Of a stretch of DNA of 40,628 bases, positions 18,792 through 27,533 are shown piece by piece. A program made the translations under genes and the position numbers. Origin of the DNA: Bacteroidota bacterium (GTDB taxonomy: Bacteria > Bacteroidota > Bacteroidia > Bacteroidales > JAAUTT01); contig JAIFLU010000030.1 in assembly GCA_020048915.1 (NCBI GenBank), forward strand, positions 1-40,628, written 5' to 3'. Every line of letters begins with the position of its first letter. The stretch's first letter is position 1. The notes beneath the pieces were generated by a model. The model saw nothing but the letters and a program-made list of their open reading frames with translations, made no database searches and was not told the origin of the DNA.

Positions 18792-19586
18792 TCATTTGCT
18801 ATCAGGAAGAAATACTTCTCCAATCATAAAAGTAGAGCACGACCCGGTTATTTTCACCCTTGAACCATTCAACTTACAGATAAGCTGACCTCCCCGGCCG
18901 GATAACTGATTTGCAATGAGGTAATCCTTTTTTAAATACTGCGCCCAATAGGCAGCCAAAGTTGTATGTGCAGATCCGGTTACAGGATCTTCATCAATCC
19001 CAGATTGAGGGGCAAAAAACCTGGATACAAAATCGACTTCATTACCAGGAGCAGTAACAATGATTCCTCTGGCTTTAATTAGTTTTAAAAGTCGAAAGTC
19101 GGGCTGTAAATTTTCTATATCCTTCTGACTTTTATATACCAGTAAATAATCGGATTTACCACGGAATAATAATTTGGGGGTCTGACCCATTGCTATAGTA
19201 AGCTCTTCAAAATTAGTTACAGGTTTAATTATATCAATTGGAAAATCAAGCGTTAATTGATTTTCTATTGATGTAACAATTAATACACCACTTCTAGATT
19301 GAAATTCTATAGCAAAACCCTGAAAATTCAGATGACGAAAAAGAACATGAGCAGCAGCAAGTGTAGCATGCCCGCATAAATCAACTTCTACCGTTGGCGT
19401 AAACCAGCGTATATGAAATCCATTTTTATCATCAACAATAAATGCAGTTTCAGCCAGATTATTTTCAGCAGCAATATTCTGCATCAAACTATCAGTTAGC
19501 CAATAATTGAGTATACATACTGCAGCCGGATTGCCCTTAAATACTTGGTCAGAAAAAGCATCTATTTGATAAATTGGGATAACCAT
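18792..19586 (-). CDS. PhzF family isomerase-like protein
   Basis: This 264-residue protein has the diaminopimelate-epimerase-like fold of the PhzF family. Family signatures are YQIDAFSDQVFKGNPAAVC at the N-terminus, NNLAETAFI with the catalytic-type glutamate, DLCGHATLAAAHVLF (first half) and GIDEDPVTGSAHTTLAAYW (second half). No phenazine biosynthesis genes are nearby, so phenazine production is not implied; most such proteins in bacteria are of unknown function. It begins 12 bp after the U32 gene ends and is the last gene of a co-directional run. Confidence 0.93.
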   Translation of the reverse strand: MVIPIYQIDAFSDQVFKGNPAAVCILNYWLTDSLMQNIAAENNLAETAFIVDDKNGFHIRWFTPTVEVDLCGHATLAAAHVLFRHLNFQGFAIEFQSRSGVLIVTSIENQLTLDFPIDIIKPVTNFEELTIAMGQTPKLLFRGKSDYLLVYKSQKDIENLQPDFRLLKLIKARGIIVTAPGNEVDFVSRFFAPQSGIDEDPVTGSAHTTLAAYWAQYLKKDYLIANQLSGRGGQLICKLNGSRVKITGSCSTFMIGEVFLPDSK

Positions 19587-19598
19587 TACCTGAGAATA

Positions 19599-20846
19599 TT
19601 AATTTAGGTCAATATCTACCATCTTAAAAAGTTTATCAGAACGTCTTATGGCTCTTTCAACAGGAATGGAGAACTTCTCCCCTTTCTTTGTCTCCTCAAC
19701 GCTTAATAAATCGACACGAATTTCAGAAACGGAAGTCTCAATTATACCAGTAGTTGGACCAGTAATAATAATTTCATCACCAACTTTAAGTGTTCCTGTT
19801 TCCATCAAAAACTCACCAACTTTCAGGTTCGAAAAATAGTTCATCCCTTTAGCAACATATATTTTTTTCTTTGATGCTTTAGAACCATAAACTGAACTCC
19901 ACTCCCCTAATTTACGACCTAAATAATAGCCATCCCAAAAACCACGATTAAAAACGGTTGATAATCTGGCTTTCCAATTTTGAATTTTATTGAGTGAAAA
20001 TGATTTATCCAAATAAGCTTCCAGCGCTTCACGATAACAATCGGTAACTGTTTTTACATATTCGGCTGGCCTGGCACGACCTTCAATTTTAAAAACAGTT
20101 ATTCCAGATTCAATAAGTAGATTAAAGAAATCGATAGTACATAAATCTTTAGGTGACATTATATATTGATTATCTACCTCAAGTTCAGCTCCTGTTTCCT
20201 TATCAGTAACAATATATGATCGACGGCATAACTGAAGGCATGTTCCTCGGTTGGCCGATTTGTTGTATTCGTGAAGGCTCAAATAGCATTTTCCAGAAAC
20301 TGCCATGCATAAAGCCCCATGAACAAACATTTCCAAACGAATCAGATTTCCGGCGGGACCAGTTACGTGTTCGTCTATAATTCTTTTTGAGATTGTACTC
20401 ACCTGATCCATGTTTAACTCACGAGCTAACACAACAACATCGGCAAATTGTGCAAAGAACTTTACCGCTTCAAAATTACTAACATTAAGCTGAGTAGAAA
20501 TATGTACCTCAATATTTTTAGATCGGGCATATTGAATTGCAGCAATATCAGAGGCAATAACAGCTGATATATTAAACCTCTTTGCCGTATCTATAACTTC
20601 CTGCATTAACAAAATATCCTGATCGTACATAACAGCATTTACTGTAATATAGGTTCTGATTCCACCGGCACAGCAAATTTCAGATATTCGTTCCAAATCT
20701 GCAAACGTAAAATTTACAGTAGATTGTGACCGCATATTAAGTTTATCAATCCCAAAATAAACAGCATCAGCTTTTGCCTGAATTGCGGCTTGCAACGATT
20801 CCCAGGAACCAACAGGAGCCATTATCTCAAATTGTTTTCTATCCAT
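19599..20846 (-). CDS. Peptidase U32 family protein (TrhP/YegQ-like tRNA hydroxylation candidate)
   Basis: This 415-residue protein opens with a TIM-barrel-like domain (MAPVGSWESLQAAIQAKADA). It carries the U32 signature EMFVHGALCMAVSGKCYLS followed by SANRGTCLQLCRRSY, giving the clustered cysteines (GKC, GTC, LC) that bind an Fe-S cluster in characterised relatives, and ends in a small beta domain. The relatives TrhP, RlhA and UbiU/UbiV carry out hydroxylations rather than proteolysis. Its length and C-terminal beta domain are nearest TrhP (prephenate-dependent 5-hydroxyuridine in tRNA). There is no UbiV partner beside it, which argues against a ubiquinone role. It is co-transcribed with the PhzF gene. 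Confidence 0.88.
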   Translation of the reverse strand: MDRKQFEIMAPVGSWESLQAAIQAKADAVYFGIDKLNMRSQSTVNFTFADLERISEICCAGGIRTYITVNAVMYDQDILLMQEVIDTAKRFNISAVIASDIAAIQYARSKNIEVHISTQLNVSNFEAVKFFAQFADVVVLARELNMDQVSTISKRIIDEHVTGPAGNLIRLEMFVHGALCMAVSGKCYLSLHEYNKSANRGTCLQLCRRSYIVTDKETGAELEVDNQYIMSPKDLCTIDFFNLLIESGITVFKIEGRARPAEYVKTVTDCYREALEAYLDKSFSLNKIQNWKARLSTVFNRGFWDGYYLGRKLGEWSSVYGSKASKKKIYVAKGMNYFSNLKVGEFLMETGTLKVGDEIIITGPTTGIIETSVSEIRVDLLSVEETKKGEKFSIPVERAIRRSDKLFKMVDIDLN

Positions 20847-20915
20847 TTAATAAAAATTTACGAAATTAACAGTGAATAAACACCATCGATACCGCCTTAA
20901 TTAAAACCATTAAAT

Positions 20916-22076
20916 CTAAATCACTTTTTTAAGCACAATACGAAAAGTTGTTCCTTTATCAATTTCTGAATGCAATACATAAATCTTACCGTTATGGTAC
21001 TTTTCGACAATACGTTTTGCAAGGGAAAGACCCAAACCCCAACCACGAGATTTTGTAGTATAACCAGGTTTAAAAATTGTTTTATGTAGTTTTTTAGGAA
21101 TCCCTTTACCAGAATCTGTTACATCAATATAAACATCGTTTTTATAATCGCTAACCGAAATACTTAACGATCCTTCTCCCTGCATAGCATCCAAAGCATT
21201 TTTAAGTAAATTCTCAATTACCCATTCGAAAAGTGATAAATTAAGCGGGATAATGATGTTGTTATCGGTCATTTGCAAAAGCATTTGAGACCTGTCTGAG
21301 CTTCGTTTTCGGATATATTCCATTACATTTTCCAAAAGCAATTTCAAATTCACAGGTCCTAGTTTTGGTAAAGAACCAATTTTAGAAAACCGGTCGGTAA
21401 TAATTTTGAGACGGGTAACATCCTTTTCCAATTCAGAAATAATAGCTTCATCGTGAATATGATAACGTAATACTTCTACCCAGGCACTTAAAGAAGACGC
21501 TGGCGTTCCCAATTGATGTGCCGTTTCTTTAGAAAGACTAACCCAAACCTGATTTTGCTCGGCATGACGCGATGAGCTAAAAGCAAAATAGGCAACCAAA
21601 ATAAATAAAAGTATAAGCGTAAGTTGAATATACGGGTACCAAAAAAGTTTTGAAAGGAGGGTAGATTCTTTAAAATAAATATAAATTTTTTGACCTTTCC
21701 CAAGCAGAATTTCAATTGGAGGGTTTTGCTCCTTCATTATTTTAAGCTGTTTTTCGAGATAACCAGGCTTTGCCATTTTTAAAGAGTCAAGATTCCGACC
21801 ATTCATTTTACCATCAGTGTCAATTAAAATAACAGGAACTGTAGTGTTATTCTGAATTACTTTCAGGTAAAAACTAAGATCTTGTCCATTGGGCTCAGAT
21901 TGCGCCAGATATGAAGTAGCTTCTGCCCATAGCTCAACCTTTTTTTTCTCTTCCTCAGCAAGGGTTTTAACAAGGCTATTTGTATAAAATAAAGAACCTA
22001 TACCGATTGTAATAGCCAATATAAATAAAAGCATTTTCCAACGTTGCTTACTTGCATATATCTCAGTTCCTTCCAT
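20916..22076 (-). CDS. Membrane sensor histidine kinase
   Basis: This 386-residue protein has a transmembrane helix near the N-terminus (about 14-31), an extracytoplasmic domain of about 110 residues, a second helix (about 142-166), a short HisKA domain whose phosphoacceptor box is KETAHQLGTPASS (His about 189), and a HATPase domain with NLLKNALDAM, VTDSGKGIPK and GWGLGLSLAKRIV. The AHQLGTP form of the H-box is common in Bacteroidota kinases. No response regulator adjoins it, so its partner is elsewhere. It lies 11 bp after the AsmA-like gene and 69 bp before the U32 gene, so co-transcription is likely. Confidence 0.93.
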   Translation of the reverse strand: MEGTEIYASKQRWKMLLFILAITIGIGSLFYTNSLVKTLAEEEKKKVELWAEATSYLAQSEPNGQDLSFYLKVIQNNTTVPVILIDTDGKMNGRNLDSLKMAKPGYLEKQLKIMKEQNPPIEILLGKGQKIYIYFKESTLLSKLFWYPYIQLTLILLFILVAYFAFSSSRHAEQNQVWVSLSKETAHQLGTPASSLSAWVEVLRYHIHDEAIISELEKDVTRLKIITDRFSKIGSLPKLGPVNLKLLLENVMEYIRKRSSDRSQMLLQMTDNNIIIPLNLSLFEWVIENLLKNALDAMQGEGSLSISVSDYKNDVYIDVTDSGKGIPKKLHKTIFKPGYTTKSRGWGLGLSLAKRIVEKYHNGKIYVLHSEIDKGTTFRIVLKKVI

Positions 22077-22087
22077 AATGGAGATGA

Positions 22088-24721
22088 CTATTTTTCAAAT
22101 TCAATTTGGTAACCCTCTTCCTCTTCAAATGTTTTTTTCTTTTTCTTCACCGGTTTAGAATCTAAAGGTTTTTTATCAACAGGCTTCTCGTCCCATTCAA
22201 CATTAAACTTGGTTTGCTTTTTTTTCTGATTAATAGTACTATCCCTACTAAACATTCCAAACTCTTCCTTAAAAATACTCTTGAGTTCGTTTTTCTGTCC
22301 TCTCATACTATCTTTAATAATTTCCTTTACCCCCTTAGTATCATAGCTTATGGTGTATTCGTTGTTAAAACCAACAATTAAAAGAGGAATTTTTGTATTT
22401 CCCAGGCCATCCTCTTCAACAACCCCAAACTCATTATTCTCCTTTTTATTTTGTCTGGCTTTTCTAGCAAGAACTTCATACAGCAAAACATTAATTCTAT
22501 AAGTATAATGATTATCAAAATTATGAATTCCATTACCTGAAATATTAAATGCAGAAGACTTAATATCCATTTGAGGAATAATAATTTGCTGATGGCGAAT
22601 AAAAATTTGGTTTTTAAGCGTCGAAAATTTTATATCGTTTAATTCCGTTAAAGAAATAAATTTAGATAATCCACGAAGCGGTTCAAAATTAAGAAGTTCT
22701 CCATTTGATATCTCAATGTTACTTTCAACTAATATTGCTTCCTTATTAATATCCATAGCATTATTCCATTCACAAGACACTAATATATTTCCTGTTAGAG
22801 CACCTTTTAAGTGTCGGTCCTGTAAAATAGTCTGTCCAAAATTTCCAAAAGAAGTAAAAAGGTTTTTAATATTAATCCCCTTCAGACTAGCCTGACCCTT
22901 AACAACCAAATCTTTGTCATAATCTTGCATAACAGCCCCATTTCCACTAATTCTCCCTTGCATTGTTTCAAATACCGAAGAGTTTAGCGTGTACATCCCA
23001 GGTTTATAATTTACCCTGGCAATTACATTACGCGCCTGAAACTTTTTTAAAGTAAACTTTCCAATGCTAACATTCAGCGTAGCTTGCAGATTCTGAGGAA
23101 AAAGAACAGATGCATTATATTTATCTGTAGATCGCTTCTTGGGATTCTTTTCGAAATATTTTGATAAATCAAGGTTTTGAGATCTAAGCTCAGCCTCCAG
23201 GTTTAAAGAGTTATTTTGATGCAATAAGTAAGGAACAGCATCAACTAATTTACCTCTGATAAAAAAATCGTTATTGTCAATTAATAGGGAAAGATTATCG
23301 AATATAAAATCATTTCCAAGGGTAATCTCGGAGTTTATATTACTAAAAGTATAATTTGAATTTTTAATTTTAACCTGCGCTTCTTTTATAACAGTATTTC
23401 CAGATATGTTGAATTTTTGAATATTTTCCCGTGAATAACTGGAAGCATTTTTAAAACTAGCGTTGAAATTAATATCTGCATTCAATTTTCCCGAGATTGT
23501 TTCAATAGTATCAACCTCAATAAACTTTTGAATTTCAGCTAAATCAATAATAGTTTTAAATTTTATTCCAATTTCAGGTCTTGAAAAATTACTATAACTA
23601 AAATTCCCGGAAATAGTTCCTCCGCTTAATCCGCCCGACAAATTTTTAATCGTAAAAACACTTGTTTCAGGTTTATTTCCCTTACCATTTGTATAGTTGC
23701 CTGAACATTTAATGTTATGAAGCTTTACCCTACTTTTAGTTTGAATTATGGTTCCTTTATTAATTTCAAAATTAACCTCAACGTGGGGAAAGAAATTGTT
23801 ATAGGTTCTACCATAAACAATTACATCAAAATCTACTTTCCCTTTACTTTGAAACGATTGGGTGTATTTCAAATAGGTGTCAGGAACCAATTTTTGAATA
23901 TGGCTAAGATCTCCTGAGGAACTTGCTTTTAAATCTATATTAGCTGTGCTTCCATTATTAAATAGCATCTTTAACTCAACATCCATTCCTTCAAGTTGCA
24001 AACTTGAAGTTTCTAATGCGTAAATCTCATTTGTCCGTTGAAGGATTAATTCAGTTTGAACAGCTTTATTTTTATAATATTCTATTTTTTGTACTTGAAA
24101 ACTATGAGAATATAAATCTCCTGAAATGGTAAACTTTGAAACGCCTTCAGTTAATCGCCCTCTTAAATTAAATTTATTCGCAATACCTTTTAATTCAATC
24201 TGATGCTTTAGATCGGTATAAGAATATCGAAAATTCTTTAATCCAAGATTATTAAAATCAATTTTTGAACCGCTTTTTTCCTTTCCATCATTTTTGAAAA
24301 TATCAAAATTTTGATCCCCCTTTTTATTAATAAGGAGATTAATCTCTCCATTTTCAGCCATAATCCTTTTAATAGCATAATTTTTAAACAATAATTTAAA
24401 AATATTCATTTCAACAAAAACCGATTTGGCTTTAATAAGGAGGGGTTGGCCCGTATTACTAGCAGCAAATTGAAAGTCCCTTGGGTTTTTAATTTTTACA
24501 TCGGTAAAAACAACAGCAGCATTGGGAAACCTGCGGAAGACTGAAAAATCAACTTTTCCAACTGATATTTCAGCATTAATACTGGTATTGATCTGTTCAA
24601 TTACAAGCTTAGTGATTGAATCCCCAAAAAGCTTTGAAACTATAATCAACAAACTAAAAAAGGTTAAAAGGGATAATCCAGCAATTATAAAACTTTTTTT
24701 AAGTCGCGGTGAAAGGGTCAT
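22088..24721 (-). CDS. AsmA-like envelope protein
   Basis: This 877-residue protein has one N-terminal transmembrane anchor (about 10-30) followed by the AsmA start EISVGKVDFSVFRRFPNAAV and VKIKNPRDF. A long periplasmic beta-rich body has repeated short strands typical of the AsmA/TamB group, now thought to form hydrophobic grooves that move phospholipid between membranes. A C-terminal tail rich in lysine and glutamate (KPVKKKKKTFEEEEGYQ) is unusual and probably disordered. The start codon overlaps the pepE stop (ATGA, 24718-24721), indicating translational coupling. Confidence 0.88.
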   Translation of the reverse strand: MTLSPRLKKSFIIAGLSLLTFFSLLIIVSKLFGDSITKLVIEQINTSINAEISVGKVDFSVFRRFPNAAVVFTDVKIKNPRDFQFAASNTGQPLLIKAKSVFVEMNIFKLLFKNYAIKRIMAENGEINLLINKKGDQNFDIFKNDGKEKSGSKIDFNNLGLKNFRYSYTDLKHQIELKGIANKFNLRGRLTEGVSKFTISGDLYSHSFQVQKIEYYKNKAVQTELILQRTNEIYALETSSLQLEGMDVELKMLFNNGSTANIDLKASSSGDLSHIQKLVPDTYLKYTQSFQSKGKVDFDVIVYGRTYNNFFPHVEVNFEINKGTIIQTKSRVKLHNIKCSGNYTNGKGNKPETSVFTIKNLSGGLSGGTISGNFSYSNFSRPEIGIKFKTIIDLAEIQKFIEVDTIETISGKLNADINFNASFKNASSYSRENIQKFNISGNTVIKEAQVKIKNSNYTFSNINSEITLGNDFIFDNLSLLIDNNDFFIRGKLVDAVPYLLHQNNSLNLEAELRSQNLDLSKYFEKNPKKRSTDKYNASVLFPQNLQATLNVSIGKFTLKKFQARNVIARVNYKPGMYTLNSSVFETMQGRISGNGAVMQDYDKDLVVKGQASLKGINIKNLFTSFGNFGQTILQDRHLKGALTGNILVSCEWNNAMDINKEAILVESNIEISNGELLNFEPLRGLSKFISLTELNDIKFSTLKNQIFIRHQQIIIPQMDIKSSAFNISGNGIHNFDNHYTYRINVLLYEVLARKARQNKKENNEFGVVEEDGLGNTKIPLLIVGFNNEYTISYDTKGVKEIIKDSMRGQKNELKSIFKEEFGMFSRDSTINQKKKQTKFNVEWDEKPVDKKPLDSKPVKKKKKTFEEEEGYQIEFEK

Positions 24722-25437
24722 TCCTGCTTATCTTTAAAATAAAAATCTAAGGATGAATTAACGGGAATTTCTTTTGCTGGTTCGCCATATTGAAAATATT
24801 TAGCTCCGTTTTTTCCTAATAATTCAGCTTTTGCATTTACATACCGGATTAACGTTCCTTCTCTTAGTCCAATAACTTTCATTTGACGATTAATTTCCAA
24901 ATATTCTAAAATCCTTGCTTCTCGGGTTTCACCTCCATGATTTTCAATAGTTGCTTCAGTAAAGTGAGGGTTTATCTGAAATGGTATAATATTAAGACAA
25001 TTAAAACTTTGTGGATAAATAATAGGCATATCGTTGGTAGTACAAATAGTTGGACAAGCTACATTAGAACCAGCGCTCCAACCAATATAAGGAGTCCCCT
25101 TTTTAACTTTTTCTCTTATTACTTCCAGCAATTTATACTGGTATAACCAATACAATAAATTATAGGTATTCCCACCACCAATAACAATTACATCTGCTTC
25201 CTCAATTGCACCAATTTTATTTTCAAAATGATGAATAGATACAACCTGATGACCTATTTCTTCAAACTGGGTTTTAATTCTTTTTTCATACTCATTGAAT
25301 GAAATAGTAACCCCTGCAAAAGGGATAAAAATACATTTTTTTAATTTCTCCCCCAGAAATTCTTTAATATAGGGTTTAGGAAAACTAAAATAGGCTTCAC
25401 CAAAATTAGTGGAATTACTAAACAACAACAAGTTCAT
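24718..25437 (-). CDS. pepE: Dipeptidase E (peptidase S51)
   Basis: This 239-residue serine peptidase cuts after N-terminal aspartate in dipeptides. The nucleophile elbow GWSAGSNVACP (Ser about 121) follows the family motif VIVIGGGNTYNLL, and TTNDMPI and NPHFTEA occupy the usual places, the latter probably supplying the catalytic histidine. It starts FSNSTNFGEAYF, typical of PepE. No signal peptide is present, so it is cytoplasmic. It sits between the ThiF-like gene (59 bp upstream) and the AsmA-like gene (4-bp overlap). Confidence 0.93.
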   Translation of the reverse strand: MNLLLFSNSTNFGEAYFSFPKPYIKEFLGEKLKKCIFIPFAGVTISFNEYEKRIKTQFEEIGHQVVSIHHFENKIGAIEEADVIVIGGGNTYNLLYWLYQYKLLEVIREKVKKGTPYIGWSAGSNVACPTICTTNDMPIIYPQSFNCLNIIPFQINPHFTEATIENHGGETREARILEYLEINRQMKVIGLREGTLIRYVNAKAELLGKNGAKYFQYGEPAKEIPVNSSLDFYFKDKQE

Positions 25438-25496
25438 AGCAGTATGATTTTTCGTTGTAAAAGTAACAATTTGCTGTTAAAGTTCGGAAATGAAAT

Positions 25497-26273
25497 TTAT
25501 AGGGTGCTTTTTATTTTAAAATTGGTCTCTATGCGGTTTACAGGTTGCTTTACATAAATATTAGAAAATAAATCAACATTTAAAATAAATCCGGACAAAA
25601 CACCAGGTGAATTAAGAATAATTTTAACACATTCGGTGGCCATAATATTTCCAGCAAGACAATACATCAGCGATACTGAAACAGCATTGAAAGTTGTATT
25701 CGAATGCTGTTCATGAGGATAAAGACATCGATAAGATGGTCCCCCATTAAAGTTAAATACAGACACTTCTCCAGTTACTCCGGTAACATTTCCATATACC
25801 CAAGGTTTGTTGAGTTCAATACAAGCATCATTTATAATATAATGAGAAGCATCGGTATTACAGGCATCAATTATTATCGAATTCCCGGATAAAAATTGCT
25901 TAATATTTTCTTTATTAAGTTTTAAATTTAAAATCTCGAAATTGATAAAAGGAAATAAATTTAGTAATTGTTGTCTCGAAATAATCGTTTTTAATTTACC
26001 TAAATCATTCCCACCATAAAGAGTTTGTAATTGAATATTTTTTTCAGAAACCAACTCATCGTCAATAATAGTAATATTACCAACTCCTGTTGCAGCTAAA
26101 AGCTGAAGTACCTGTGAACCAACTCCACCCGCACCAATAACAACAACTTTAGCCTGTTTTATTTTCTCCTGCCCTTTAATGGAAAACTGTGGAAGGTCTA
26201 TTTGATGCTGAAACCTACGTATTTCGGGAGAGGTTAAAATGTGAGAATCTGTATTTTTATTTTCTATAGACAT
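25497..26273 (-). CDS. ThiF/MoeB-family E1-like protein with altered active site
   Basis: This Rossmann protein of about 258 residues follows the HesA/MoeB/ThiF layout: LPQFSIKGQEKIKQAKV, the nucleotide-binding VVIGAGGVGSQVLQLLAATG, and the acidic pair IIDDELVSEKN. The Arg finger expected in the NxQRQ motif is replaced: here it is NIQLQTLYGG. The first zinc CxxC is SYRC, so one cysteine is missing, the C-terminal zinc cysteines are absent, and the usual Cys before a GVLG-like motif is replaced by NAVSVSLMYC. It may have lost E1 adenylation of a sulfur carrier. No thiamine or molybdopterin genes are nearby. The ATG at 26273 is used; an upstream TTG at 26291 is weaker. Confidence 0.8.
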   Translation of the reverse strand: MSIENKNTDSHILTSPEIRRFQHQIDLPQFSIKGQEKIKQAKVVVIGAGGVGSQVLQLLAATGVGNITIIDDELVSEKNIQLQTLYGGNDLGKLKTIISRQQLLNLFPFINFEILNLKLNKENIKQFLSGNSIIIDACNTDASHYIINDACIELNKPWVYGNVTGVTGEVSVFNFNGGPSYRCLYPHEQHSNTTFNAVSVSLMYCLAGNIMATECVKIILNSPGVLSGFILNVDLFSNIYVKQPVNRIETNFKIKSTL

Positions 26274-26364
26274 TGTTATTCGTATTACCAATTAATAAAG
26301 GTATTCGGATACTAAAGTAGAAAATACTTATTATAAATAAAAACTTACAATGGGGAATAAAAAC

Positions 26365-26402
26365 GAAACGCCCCGCAATAGATAATCTATGCAGGGCGTT
26401 TC
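26365..26402 (-). terminator. Rho-independent terminator of the outer-membrane protein gene
   Basis: The arms GAAACGCCC and GGGCGTTTC pair perfectly, extended by a GC/AT inner stem around TAGATAATCTA. On the minus strand a T-rich run (GTTTTTATT) follows. It lies 18 bp after the stop of the minus-strand barrel gene. Confidence 0.88.
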
Positions 26403-26419
26403 TAAAATTTGATTAATTA

Positions 26420-27400
26420 TTAAAAACCATCGAACGAAAGGCCAATCATAAACGGATAAAGTTCCGGACCTTTATTTTTTTCAAATAGCGCAACAGGATA
26501 ATATACTCCATAAATGCTAAGGTGTTGCAAACCTATTCTTCCGGTAAACCCATAGCGAAAAGTACTTAAATTAAAATCGTTTTTATTCTTATCATCCCGC
26601 TTGTCACCATCTTCCTTATACTTAATTTTGGTATGCGATCCAATTTTTAATCCGCCAATAACTCCTCCATTAACAAAAAGTCTGCTGGAACGTCTTTCTC
26701 CGGGAAACTGAAATTCAAGAAGTAAGGGAACCGTTAAATAGGTTGTGGTCAATTTACTTTTGTCGAGTTTAAAACCAGGATCTGAAGGGATAATATACCC
26801 CGATGCATTTTTAACTATTGTATTATTATTATCAAATGCATAATTGCTAAACTCAAGGCCTAAACCAGTCAATACCCCAAAGTTTCGACCAATTAATCCA
26901 AAACTTTGTTGGAACATATTTAAATTTACGTTTATAGATTTATTGGTATTTAATGCCATAAATTCGTCGCTAGCAGGAAGAACTGTAATTTTATCAGCTG
27001 CTAAATAAGAGTTTATACCAATTTGAAAGGCATCCCAATGTCCTTTAAATTTTTTACCTGAGTGTTTCTTATCAAAATCGTTCCATGAAAAATCATTTTC
27101 TTCCTTATTTTCAGATTCCTCCTTTGCTATTTCAGCTTCTTCTTTGGCCCTTTCCATTTCTACTTCAGCCTTCTCCTTTTCTTCTTCTGCAATTTCCTTT
27201 TCTCTTTCAGCTTTATTCCGGTTCATTACTTTAATGTCGGTTTCGCCTTCGTTTTCAATAATGCGTATTTCCTTTTTACCTAGCATTATATTGGTGGTAT
27301 CAGCATTTTTATTTGTATCAGAAGCTGTACTATCCTGATTTTGGCTATATAGAGATGTGTTAATAACTAATGCCATGATTAAACTAATTGCTGTTTTCAT
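26420..27400 (-). CDS. Outer-membrane beta-barrel protein with a charged helical N-terminal region
   Basis: This protein of about 326 residues has a signal peptide (MKTAISLIMALVINTSLYSQ). A highly charged segment rich in Glu, Lys and Arg follows (about 55-110, with repeats such as EEKEKAEVEMERAKEE), which should form a long periplasmic helix or coiled coil. From FQIGINSYLAADK to the end it has alternating beta strands with aromatic girdle residues, and it ends FMIGLSFDGF, with the terminal Phe typical of an OM barrel; a PorT/OmpW-like 8-strand barrel is likely. The ATG at 27400 is chosen because the signal peptide starts there; an ATG at 27424 is in frame. A GTAAC-N17-CGTC site lies 47-73 bp upstream, like that of the neighbouring sigma-factor operon. 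Confidence 0.82.
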   Translation of the reverse strand: MKTAISLIMALVINTSLYSQNQDSTASDTNKNADTTNIMLGKKEIRIIENEGETDIKVMNRNKAEREKEIAEEEKEKAEVEMERAKEEAEIAKEESENKEENDFSWNDFDKKHSGKKFKGHWDAFQIGINSYLAADKITVLPASDEFMALNTNKSINVNLNMFQQSFGLIGRNFGVLTGLGLEFSNYAFDNNNTIVKNASGYIIPSDPGFKLDKSKLTTTYLTVPLLLEFQFPGERRSSRLFVNGGVIGGLKIGSHTKIKYKEDGDKRDDKNKNDFNLSTFRYGFTGRIGLQHLSIYGVYYPVALFEKNKGPELYPFMIGLSFDGF

Positions 27401-27447
27401 ATGTGCAGATTTAAAATTCAACATTTATTTATTGTTTTCAAGAGTGT

Positions 27448-27473
27448 GACGGGTAGGGATATTAAAAAGTTAC
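27448..27473 (-). promoter_or_regulatory. ECF-type promoter candidate upstream of the barrel gene
   Basis: On the minus strand the element reads GTAAC at 27473-27469, a 17-bp spacer starting TTTTTAATAT, and CGTC at 27451-27448. This is the -35 AAC / -10 CGTC architecture of ECF sigma promoters. It closely matches the element upstream of the ECF sigma gene at 29113-29137. It lies 27 bp before the earliest possible start codon. Confidence 0.6.
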
Positions 27474-27489
27474 AGGTATAAAATAAAAA

Positions 27490-27511
27490 AGCACCAAAAT
27501 AATTTGGTGCT
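27490..27511 (-). terminator. Rho-independent terminator of the sigma/anti-sigma operon
   Basis: The 9-bp perfect stem AGCACCAAA / TTTGGTGCT has a 4-nt loop. On the minus strand it is followed by TTTTTTATTTT. It lies 22 bp downstream of the anti-sigma-like gene and just upstream of the ECF-type promoter of the next gene, so the barrel gene is a separate transcript. Confidence 0.85.
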
Positions 27512-27533
27512 CTAATAATCAAACAATTAATTA

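Noticed and set aside
18792..19586. The PhzF-like gene as evidence of phenazine production
   Set aside because: None of the other phenazine genes is present, and PhzF-like proteins are widespread without phenazines.
19599..20846. The U32 protein as UbiU or UbiV of anaerobic ubiquinone synthesis
   Set aside because: There is no paired U32 partner or quinone gene nearby, and Bacteroidota generally use menaquinone.
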